Positions 1-6,656 of a stretch of DNA of 7,690 nucleotides are shown in pieces. Each line of letters opens with the position of its first letter. The first letter of the stretch is position 1. The stretch is from Gammaproteobacteria bacterium (GTDB lineage Bacteria; Pseudomonadota; Gammaproteobacteria; Natronospirales; REEB76): contig JAGWNO010000097.1 in assembly GCA_028871235.1 (NCBI GenBank), positions 1 through 7,690 on the forward strand, given 5' to 3'. The notes below the pieces were generated by a model that was given only the letters and a program-made list of their open reading frames with translations, had not been told where the DNA came from and ran no database searches. A program made the translations under genes and the position numbers.

Positions 1-1525
1 TGAGCTCCTCGTATAACCGGTGGAAACGCCCCAGCTCACCCAGTTCGTAACTGAATGCGTGCCCGGTAGTGAACAATTTCGAGTAACAGGATAGGCAGGT
101 ATCCAGGGGATCGCGCACACAATGAATTATTTTGGCGCGTGGGAAGGCAATATGAATGAGCCCCACCAATGCCATGTTGCCGGGCAATTTATCGGTGATG
201 CGCGCGGCACTGGGTGCGAGTTCCGCGAGCGCCGCACAGTAGCGCTCGCCGATACGCCGAAAACCCGCAGTATCCAAGCTTGCCAGCTTTACCGGCAGCT
301 CGTCATCGCTGTCCGTGAAACCCAGTTCCACGCGCAAGCAGCGCCGCAGCAGGTGCAGCTCGCCCGCGCCGTGCACCCGCGGATGGCTGGCAAGGATATG
401 CTCCACCAACGTGGTACCGGAACGCGACATGCCGACGATGAATACCGGCAGTTTGTTGTCGGGACCCGCGCTGGCGCGCGCGGCTAGAAATGCAGAATCA
501 AAATAACGGGTGAAATCACGAAAAAAACGTTGCTGACGCGCTTCATCATATTCAATGCTCGCGCGTTTCAGCCGGTTGCCCTGCAGATAATGCTCGAAAG
601 CCTGCAAGTATTCGCCCCGGTCATCGTGCACCTTGCCCAAGGTGAAATGCAGCATGAGCGCTTCGGCCCGCGGCAGTTCCGCAACCCGCTCCGCGTAGGC
701 CTGCAATGAAAGCCACAGGGGGTCGTCAGGCATGAGACGGGCGATGCTCGTGAAATTGTGCCAGCCACCGGCGTAGGCGGGACGCAGGCGCAGCGCTTCG
801 CGATAGTGGGTTTCGGCAGCGTCAAACTCACCCATATCCCCCAAGGTGATGCCGAGGCTGTTGTGGGCTTCTACATACTCCGGCCGCAGATGGAGCGCCT
901 GCTCGAAGCAGTCTCGGGCTTCCGGCATGGCTCCGGCCTCGCGCAAGACCAGTCCCACACGTTGCAGTTTCTCCGCATCTCCCGCCGCAAGCCTATGTGC
1001 AACGCGATAACAATCCAGGCCTGCGCGGCGCCGCGTGAGTTCCAGCAGCACCCCGCCGCGGCCCAGGCAGGCTTCAAAGTTGCGTGGGTCCAGCGCCAGT
1101 ACCCGGCGATAATTCGAAGCTGCATCCTCGAAATGGCCGCGCGCTGCCTGCGCCATCGCGAGTCCGATGAGTGCATCCGCATAATCGGGCTTGAGTGTGA
1201 GCGCTTCGTGGTAACAGCGCTCCGCCTCGACATGGCGGCCGAGTTCTCTGAACACGCCGCCGAGATTGTGGCGGTAAAGCGCACTTCCTGGACCCAGGAT
1301 CACGGATTGTTTGAGCAATACCAGTGCCGCTTCGGCATGGCCGGTCTGATGGGCAAGGAGGCCCAGAAAATGAGTGGCGTCGGCATGCTCGGGCACACTG
1401 CGCAGCACCTCGCGGTAGCGCTCCTCGGCAGCGGCGAAATCGCCGCGCTGATGCGCCGCCACCGCCTGCTGCATGAGTCCGGGAATTTCGCCCGCCGGCG
1501 TTTGTCCGCGCGTTTCAGTCGTCAT
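1..1525 (-). CDS. TPR-repeat sulfotransferase, 3' end cut by window edge
   Basis: The frame is open for 508 codons from ATG at 1525 down to base 2 with no stop, so the C-terminus lies outside the window. Residues about 12-250 form roughly seven 34-residue tetratricopeptide repeats, for example the one containing RGDFAAAEERYREVL. A further helical repeat (HDDRGEYLQAFEHY) leads into the sulfotransferase domain. That domain starts with VFIVGMSRSGTT (residues 361-372, 5'-phosphosulfate loop), then an SHP-x-V-x-GAGE segment (E389), TDKLPGN (K446) and CVRDPLDTCLSC (R471, 3'-phosphate site). By family it should transfer sulfate from PAPS to a hydroxyl; the TPRs probably bind a protein or peptide partner. 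No signal peptide is seen, so it is likely cytoplasmic. The start was chosen because the ATG overlaps the end of the upstream gene by 11 bp, with AAGG nine bases before it. It differs from the two other sulfotransferases here at the acceptor-side motif (GAGEL instead of LLEEP or VLEEK). The missing part is probably about 100 residues. Confidence 0.93.
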   Translation of the reverse strand, partial: MTTETRGQTPAGEIPGLMQQAVAAHQRGDFAAAEERYREVLRSVPEHADATHFLGLLAHQTGHAEAALVLLKQSVILGPGSALYRHNLGGVFRELGRHVEAERCYHEALTLKPDYADALIGLAMAQAARGHFEDAASNYRRVLALDPRNFEACLGRGGVLLELTRRRAGLDCYRVAHRLAAGDAEKLQRVGLVLREAGAMPEARDCFEQALHLRPEYVEAHNSLGITLGDMGEFDAAETHYREALRLRPAYAGGWHNFTSIARLMPDDPLWLSLQAYAERVAELPRAEALMLHFTLGKVHDDRGEYLQAFEHYLQGNRLKRASIEYDEARQQRFFRDFTRYFDSAFLAARASAGPDNKLPVFIVGMSRSGTTLVEHILASHPRVHGAGELHLLRRCLRVELGFTDSDDELPVKLASLDTAGFRRIGERYCAALAELAPSAARITDKLPGNMALVGLIHIAFPRAKIIHCVRDPLDTCLSCYSKLFTTGHAFSYELGELGRFHRLYEEL

Positions 1526-3278
1526 AGCCGAACGCCTTGATAAACGGCCGCAGCTGCGTGAGGAAGGGCTGCAGATGCTCCGCATAACGCAGCCAGCGAT
1601 AACGGGCCTCACGGTAGAGGGGCCGGCCCACCTGCGCATAGCTCGCCGTGGGGATGCGGCTGCGTTTTCCGGCCGCCGTCACATGATCCAACACACTGTC
1701 GGACCAGGGCAGGCCAAGAAAGTCCAGCACCCGACGCAGCTCCGCTGCCGGCGTATCCACCAGCTGCTCATAGCGCACCGGACAGTAACGCAGCGGCAGA
1801 ATCTCGACGTACGCAAGCCACAGCGACATCACCCGACAGTAGAGCCGCACACCGGTGTCGAGCGCGGTGAAATGCAAAGTGCCGGAGTTGGGTTCGAAAT
1901 TGCTCATGAAGCAGCTCAAAACCACATCGCAGGGATGCCGAACGGCGAACAGGATATGCGCTGCCGGGAACAGCCGCTGGATGAGCCCCACATGGGCGGT
2001 ATTGAAAGGCGATTTGTCCAGGATGCGCCGCCGGCCGCTTGCATCTGACAGGGCGTGCGCGCTGTCAAAATACGCCGCCCGTAATGCGGCATGTTGCGCG
2101 GGCATGAGCGTGGCCAAGGCATCCGGATAACCGCCCGGCCAAGTGTGCAGCCGCTCCAACACCGCCTGTACCGTGGGCGGTTCTTCCAGCAGCGCGAGCT
2201 GCGGATGCGCCGCCAGCATGGTGTCCAGCAGTGTGGTACCCGAGCGCGGGAAGCCCACGATGAAAACCGGATCCTGCTGCGCATCGGCGACCGGGACGTC
2301 GCTCCAGTGCGTGACCCATTCACGAGTGAAGCGCGCGTCGAGCGTATTCAGCAGCTCCGCGTAGGCGTGTGATGCGGCGACAGGCAAGGACCATGACTCG
2401 CGCACTTTGCGGTTGGCCAGGGTGAAATGCCGGAACGCTGCAGCGGTATCGCCAAGCGCATCGGCACATTGGCCCAGCTCGTATTCGATGTCGCTCTCCA
2501 GTTTTGCGGTCATGCTTCCCTGCCGCAATGCCAGCAGGCTTTCACGGGCATCCTGATACTCGCCGCGGCGGCGTTGGCAGCGCGCCTCGGCAAAGCGCAA
2601 GGCGATGTGTTCCGGCCAGCGCTGCAGGCCCTGCCTGGTTATCCGCACGGCATCCTCCAGGCGGTTTTGCTGCTCGTAAAGCAGCGCGAGATTGGCGTAG
2701 GGTTCCGCATAATCGGGCGCAACCGCCTGCGCCTGCTCCAGCACGCGCTGTGCTTGCGCCAAATCACCGCGCCGCATCAGCAGCACCCCCAGGTTGTTGA
2801 GCAGCCCGGGCGCCTGCGGCTGCCTCGCCAGGGTCTCACGTACAACTATCTCGGCCTGTTGCGGTCGTCCGGCATCCCGGAGAGCCAGTCCCAGATGATG
2901 GCGTAGGCGTATATCCTCGGGTTGCAGGGACAGGGCGCGTTCAAACGCAGGTACCGCTTCCACCGGTCTCGCCAGCCGCAGCAGCGCCTGGCCGCGGGCG
3001 TCATGCATGGCTGGATGCCCGGGATCGATGGCGAGCGCCTGTTCAATGAGCTGCAGCCCGGCCTCCGCTTGGTCCTGGTGGTCCACCAGGATGCGCCCCA
3101 GCATGTGCAACGCCTGACTGTGACGGGGATCTGTCGCCAGCACCCCGCGGCACAACTGCGCCGCCGCTTCCCACCGGCCGGCATCGAGCAAGCGCACGGC
3201 TTCGTGGAAATCTGCCCGCAATGATGTTGCCCCCCCCGGCGGGGGTGCTTTGGGGGATTCTTTATCGGTTTTCGGCAC
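1515..3278 (-). CDS. TPR-repeat sulfotransferase, complete, tyrosylprotein-sulfotransferase-like
   Basis: A complete 587-residue protein. Residues about 20-250 are six to seven TPRs (GRWEAAAQLCRGVL, GDLAQAQRVLEQA and others). A TPR-like linker at about 266-290 (YELGQCADALGDTAAAFRHF) precedes the catalytic domain. Catalytic features are VFIVGFPRSGTT at 338-349 (PAPS 5'-phosphosulfate loop), AHP then LLEEP with E365/E366 at the position of the TPST catalytic Glu, DKSPFN at 421-426 (K422), FAVRHPCDVVLS at 444-455 (3'-phosphate site), and a C-terminal SYAQV at 546-550 ending in FGYDD. These follow the order seen in tyrosylprotein sulfotransferases. Expected reaction: PAPS-dependent O-sulfation, with a protein or peptide acceptor plausible but unproven. 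The start is GTG at 3278, the first start after an in-frame stop at 3294-3296; a weak GGGAAG lies five bases upstream. It is the first gene of a two-gene operon and is divergent from the receptor gene. Oddities are RHP instead of the usual RDP, and a C8 run in the fourth dozen of coding bases. Confidence 0.95.
   Translation of the reverse strand: MPKTDKESPKAPPPGGATSLRADFHEAVRLLDAGRWEAAAQLCRGVLATDPRHSQALHMLGRILVDHQDQAEAGLQLIEQALAIDPGHPAMHDARGQALLRLARPVEAVPAFERALSLQPEDIRLRHHLGLALRDAGRPQQAEIVVRETLARQPQAPGLLNNLGVLLMRRGDLAQAQRVLEQAQAVAPDYAEPYANLALLYEQQNRLEDAVRITRQGLQRWPEHIALRFAEARCQRRRGEYQDARESLLALRQGSMTAKLESDIEYELGQCADALGDTAAAFRHFTLANRKVRESWSLPVAASHAYAELLNTLDARFTREWVTHWSDVPVADAQQDPVFIVGFPRSGTTLLDTMLAAHPQLALLEEPPTVQAVLERLHTWPGGYPDALATLMPAQHAALRAAYFDSAHALSDASGRRRILDKSPFNTAHVGLIQRLFPAAHILFAVRHPCDVVLSCFMSNFEPNSGTLHFTALDTGVRLYCRVMSLWLAYVEILPLRYCPVRYEQLVDTPAAELRRVLDFLGLPWSDSVLDHVTAAGKRSRIPTASYAQVGRPLYREARYRWLRYAEHLQPFLTQLRPFIKAFGYDD
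3230..3245 (-). repeat. C8 homopolymer and short GC hairpin in 5' coding region of the sulfotransferase at 1515-3278
   Basis: On the plus strand eight C (3230-3237) are followed by GGC and five G (3241-3245). On the coding (minus) strand this is a C5 then G8 stretch encoding the PPPGG part of the unstructured N-terminal tail. CCCCC (3233-3237) can pair with GGGGG (3241-3245) around a three-base loop. Long G/C runs are slippage-prone both in replication and in sequencing. One extra base would join the downstream TPR frame to a different upstream frame that opens at a TTG at 3346. The tract itself is certain; any regulatory role is not. Confidence 0.5.
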
Positions 3279-3409
3279 GGGCGCTTCCCAAGGTCACTGT
3301 GAAGGGCGGAACCGGTATCAGCATGCCTGAAAGATTTGCATCCCAATCATGGGGTTAGCGGAATCCCTGTGCACTCCGGCTCACTCTTTGTTGTTGGAAT
3401 TCGGCAACA

Positions 3410-3470
3410 CATACTAATTCTGTGATTCTTGGACTATATTATTAGCGTTGAAACACTAAGAAAAATATAT
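3410..3470. promoter_or_regulatory. AT-rich divergent promoter zone (candidate)
   Basis: This is the only strongly AT-rich part of the 288-bp gap between the divergent sulfotransferase operon and the receptor gene. On the plus strand TATATT (3435-3440) and the overlapping TATTAT (3437-3442) each match the sigma-70 -10 consensus at five of six bases. On the minus strand TATAGT (3438-3433) also matches five of six. No good -35 box sits at 16-18 bp from any of them, so the exact promoters cannot be assigned. TTGAAA at 3448-3453 resembles a -35 box but has no matching -10 at proper spacing. Confidence 0.35.
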
Positions 3471-3511
3471 CCGGGGATTGTCAGAGCTACTTGTGCTTTT
3501 TCCGCAACGCC

Positions 3512-3530
3512 GGGCGATGTCGCATCGTCC
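3512..3530 (+). promoter_or_regulatory. Stem-loop in presumed 5' leader of the TBDR mRNA
   Basis: GGGCGATG (3512-3519) pairs with CATCGTCC (3523-3530) around a TCG loop, giving eight pairs including one G-U. It ends 36 bases before the receptor start codon and is followed by an AT-rich stretch, not a T-run, so it is not a terminator. It could stabilise the leader, block upstream structure from covering the ribosome binding site, or be a protein-binding palindrome. The pairing is seen directly; the function is inferred. Confidence 0.4.
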
Positions 3531-3554
3531 ATTATCAAATAACTCAATCAGTCT

Positions 3555-3560
3555 GGAGGA
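3555..3560 (+). promoter_or_regulatory. Ribosome binding site of the TBDR gene
   Basis: GGAGGA lies six bases before the ATG at 3567. It is a near-perfect Shine-Dalgarno sequence and fixes this ATG as the start. It is much stronger than the weak sites in front of the two sulfotransferases on the left, which fits a more heavily translated outer-membrane protein. Confidence 0.8.
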
Positions 3561-3566
3561 ACGGGA

Positions 3567-6500
3567 ATGTCCACGCGCAACCACTTGAAACAGGCAGTCC
3601 ATGTCGCCCTCGCCTGCGGTATGGCCACGTCCCTGATCGCCGGACCCGCTGCACTGGCAGCCGATCAGAATCAGAATTCCGAGAATACCGCACAGCTGGG
3701 CAAGATCGAGGTCACGGGCACCAAGATCAAACGCGCCAGCGTAGAACAGGCACAGCCCATCGAGATCATTTCCCGGCAACAGATCAAGGCCACCGGCCTG
3801 GCCACTATCGGCGAGATTCTACAAAAGCTTACTTCCACCGGCGGGGCCTTGAACACGCTCGCCAATGATGGCGGTAATTTCACCTTTACCGGCGGTGGCC
3901 AGACCAACGTTGACCTGCGCAACCTGGGTTCTGCGCGGGCGCTGGTGCTGGTAAACGGCAAACGCTGGGTGACGGGCCTGAACGGCACCGTGGACCTGAA
4001 CACCATCCCCAGCTCCATCATCGACCACATCGAAATACTGCAGGACGGCGCCTCCGCCATTTACGGCTCGGATGCCATCGCCGGCGTGGTGAACATCATC
4101 ACCATCAAGAATTTCACCGGCACGCAGGCAAATGCCTACATGGGCATCTACAACGGTGACAGCCACTGGGACGGCAATACCCAGAGCTACGACTTCACCA
4201 TGGGCACCGGCAACGACCACAGCAATATGGTGTTCGATCTGTCCTACACCAACCAGAACGGCATCTCGTCGGCCAATCGCAAGATCTCCAAGGAGCCGAC
4301 ATTCGGTGCGGGATTGTCACGTGGCAGCTCGGCCACGCCTCAAGGACGATTCGTGTTCGTCCCACCGACTAACAGCATCCCCACTGACCCGAACAATGCG
4401 CCGGCTGTATCCACCGGGCTCACTTCCACCCAGTGCCCCACCACGAACTTCGGCTCGTCCAGCAGCCCGAATTATGAGCCTTTGTGTGACCTCACACTGA
4501 TTCCCGGACAGCCGGGTACGGCGGCCAACCAGTTCGCGCCGTTTGTGCAGACGGATCGCTTCAATTACGCACCGTATAACTACGTGCTCACGCCGGAAGA
4601 GCGCTACAGCGGTTACCTGGCGGGCCACACGGACCTGGCGGACAACCTCGTCTTCAACGCGGATTTTCTCTACAGCCATCGTGATTCCAGGCAACAGGCC
4701 GGGCCGACCCCGTTGTTCTTCGCATCCACCAGCATCGTCACGGATGGTCCAGCCAATCAGCAATACAACCCGTTTGGCTTTGATCTCAACACGAATGTGG
4801 CTATCGGCCCCGGCTGGCTGGGCCTGCTGGGACGGCGCATGGTGGAGGCCGGACCGCGCATCTATACCGAAAGCGAGGACACCTTCCGCTTCAGCGGCGG
4901 CTTCACCGGCTATTTCAATGCCGGTGGTTCCGAGTGGGATTGGGATGCAGGCTATATCTTTTCGAAGGACAATGAACTCGACACCAACTTCGGCTCATTC
5001 AACGTGCAGCAAATACGCACCGCCATGGGCGACCCTGCCACGTGTGCCGCCACCAGCGGCTGCGTGCCCATCAACTTCTTCGGCGGCCAGACCAATCCCA
5101 TCTCGCCGGCCCAGCTGGCATACACCCTTTACACCCAGCAGAACCATTTCCAGAACAACCAGCGTATTTACAACGCCGATATCAGCAACAGCACGCTGGC
5201 CACGCTGCCGGCCGGACCGCTGGGCTTCGCGGCCGGCATTCAATACCTGGAACATGACGGTTTCTTCCAACCCGATTCCGTGGCCGCGAACGGATACGAC
5301 AGTTTCAACCCGAAAGTGGCGGTGCCGCGCACCGCGGGCCGCATCAGCGAGAAGTCCGTTTACACGGAGTTTGACATCCCGCTGCTGGCCAACCTGCCGG
5401 CGATGAAACTGCTGGACCTGGATGTGGCCTCACGCCACACCAACTACAGCACCTTCGGCACCAATACCACCAGTCGTGCCGGCCTGAAATGGCAGCCGTA
5501 CGAGAACCTGCTGGTTCGCGGTACCTGGTCCCAGGGCTTCCGCGCCCCCAACATCAGTGAATTGTTTGCGGGCCCCACGCTGCTTTCCTCGGTGGTCGCC
5601 GACCCCTGCAGCAGCTACACCACCACCGGGGTGTCAGCAACCGTGCAGCAGCGCTGTGCCAATGGCATCGGCGGTGTAAGCCCGGTACCGACGAGCTATA
5701 CCCAGTCCAATTCCCAGATCAATACACTGGAAAGCGGTAACCCGAATCTCAAACCCGAGACCTCCATCTCCCGCACCATCGGCTTCGTGTACAGCCCCGA
5801 TTGGCTGGCCGGGCTCAACATCAACGCCGATTACTACAAGATTGACCTGGAAAACACGTTGCAACCCACCGGTGGCCAGAACGTCATGAACGGCTGTTAT
5901 GTTGCCGGGAATCTGGCGGATTGCGGCCGCATCGTGCGTGGTCCTTCGGGTGCCGTCAAAATACTCAATGACAGCGTTGCCAACGTCGGCAGCACGCTCA
6001 CGGACGGGGTGGACATCGGTGCCACCTATGCCTTCTCCACGAACTCGCTGGGTGACTTCAAGGCAGGCCTGAATGCCACCTACATCCGCCGCTACAACCA
6101 GAGTTTCCCCAACGCCAACGGCGGGGCCACGGTGACCAAACTGGCGGGCGTGGAGCGCGGTGGTACGGTTTTCCCGTTCGGCGTACCCCACTGGAAAGCC
6201 AAGGCTTCACTGAACTGGACCTACAGCAGCTGGATGGTGGAATGGGATGTGCGTTACATCAGCGCCCTGACGGAATCCTGCTCCGATTCCTTCGACGGCG
6301 GGCCGTTCAGCCTTACCAATCTGGGTCTGTGTTCCAACCCCAACTTCACCAACAATGGACTGTCCACCAACCATCTCGGGCAGACTATCTATCATGACGC
6401 CCAGGTGAACTATAACTATGATCCGGCCAAGATGACGTTTACCTTCGGTATCCGCAACCTGTTCGACAAGAACCCGCCGTCATCCACGCAGCAACAGCTC

Positions 6501-6572
6501 AACAGCTTTGACCCGACGCTGTATGACGTACCCGGGCGCTTCTTCTACGTACGCGTAGGCTTCAAATACTGA
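3567..6572 (+). CDS. TonB-dependent outer-membrane receptor
   Basis: A complete 1001-residue protein. Residues 1-31 are a Sec signal peptide: basic start, hydrophobic core, and likely cleavage after ALA at 29-31. A TonB-box-like IEVTGT lies at 47-52. The plug domain spans about 60-180, with QPIEIISRQQIKATG, VDLRNLGSARALVLVNGKR (115-133) and IEILQDGASAIYGSDAIAGV (155-174). The rest is a 22-strand-type barrel with family signatures RAPNISELFAG (659-669), ESGNPNLKPETS (722-733) and GIRNLFDKNPP (961-971). It ends in FFYVRVGFKY, an aromatic-terminated strand typical of BAM substrates. It should import a bound ligand into the periplasm using TonB-ExbBD energy. The ligand is unknown: no siderophore, B12 or sugar genes are adjacent. 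The mature barrel carries ten cysteines in five close pairs, probably loop disulfides. At about 1000 residues it belongs with the larger TBDRs. The gene stands alone on the plus strand, with its own leader, tandem stops (TGA TAA) and terminator. Neighbouring sulfotransferases suggest a link with a sulfated ligand or partner. Confidence 0.96.
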   Translation: MSTRNHLKQAVHVALACGMATSLIAGPAALAADQNQNSENTAQLGKIEVTGTKIKRASVEQAQPIEIISRQQIKATGLATIGEILQKLTSTGGALNTLANDGGNFTFTGGGQTNVDLRNLGSARALVLVNGKRWVTGLNGTVDLNTIPSSIIDHIEILQDGASAIYGSDAIAGVVNIITIKNFTGTQANAYMGIYNGDSHWDGNTQSYDFTMGTGNDHSNMVFDLSYTNQNGISSANRKISKEPTFGAGLSRGSSATPQGRFVFVPPTNSIPTDPNNAPAVSTGLTSTQCPTTNFGSSSSPNYEPLCDLTLIPGQPGTAANQFAPFVQTDRFNYAPYNYVLTPEERYSGYLAGHTDLADNLVFNADFLYSHRDSRQQAGPTPLFFASTSIVTDGPANQQYNPFGFDLNTNVAIGPGWLGLLGRRMVEAGPRIYTESEDTFRFSGGFTGYFNAGGSEWDWDAGYIFSKDNELDTNFGSFNVQQIRTAMGDPATCAATSGCVPINFFGGQTNPISPAQLAYTLYTQQNHFQNNQRIYNADISNSTLATLPAGPLGFAAGIQYLEHDGFFQPDSVAANGYDSFNPKVAVPRTAGRISEKSVYTEFDIPLLANLPAMKLLDLDVASRHTNYSTFGTNTTSRAGLKWQPYENLLVRGTWSQGFRAPNISELFAGPTLLSSVVADPCSSYTTTGVSATVQQRCANGIGGVSPVPTSYTQSNSQINTLESGNPNLKPETSISRTIGFVYSPDWLAGLNINADYYKIDLENTLQPTGGQNVMNGCYVAGNLADCGRIVRGPSGAVKILNDSVANVGSTLTDGVDIGATYAFSTNSLGDFKAGLNATYIRRYNQSFPNANGGATVTKLAGVERGGTVFPFGVPHWKAKASLNWTYSSWMVEWDVRYISALTESCSDSFDGGPFSLTNLGLCSNPNFTNNGLSTNHLGQTIYHDAQVNYNYDPAKMTFTFGIRNLFDKNPPSSTQQQLNSFDPTLYDVPGRFFYVRVGFKY

Positions 6573-6599
6573 TAACGATTCGTCAGGCTTAAACATCTG

Positions 6600-6631
6600 T
6601 CCCGCGGTCCGCAAGGGCCGCGGGATTTTTT
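6600..6631 (+). terminator. Rho-independent terminator of the TBDR gene
   Basis: An 11-bp stem (6600-6610 with 6615-6625, one G-U pair) closes a GCAA tetraloop and is followed directly by six T (6626-6631). It begins 28 bases after the receptor stop codon. The minus-strand transcript lacks a T-run after the hairpin, so it should stop only plus-strand transcription. Confidence 0.93.
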
Positions 6632-6656
6632 CTGACTGCGGAAATCGATCGTCTGG

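Noticed and set aside
521..527. A possible frameshift at the A7 run in the first sulfotransferase
   Set aside because: Careful reading of the minus strand gives a continuous frame through the run (RFFRDFTRYFDS) into the PAPS loop.
758..1540. A 260-codon plus-strand open frame opposite the first sulfotransferase
   Set aside because: It is antisense to a well-supported TPR region, shows no recognisable domain and is the usual by-product of GC-rich coding DNA.
2846..3346. An alternative minus-strand frame that could be an N-terminal extension of the second sulfotransferase
   Set aside because: It begins with TTG, is Cys/Arg/Lys-rich and overlaps the TPR frame out of phase. The GTG frame at 3278 already gives a complete TPR plus sulfotransferase protein.
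3342..3353. A small CCCA/TGGG hairpin in the intergenic region
   Set aside because: Only four pairs, with no T-run on either side, so it is expected by chance and does not support a terminator or operator.
3600..3620. A lipobox-like LAC at residue 17 of the receptor
   Set aside because: The -3 position is Ala rather than Leu, the hydrophobic core continues beyond it, and an ALA signal peptidase I site at 29-31 fits better; TBDRs are not lipoproteins.
4543..5406. A 287-codon plus-strand frame inside the receptor gene
   Set aside because: It is an out-of-frame shadow, rich in Arg/Ser/Pro, with no domain; the receptor frame is intact across it.
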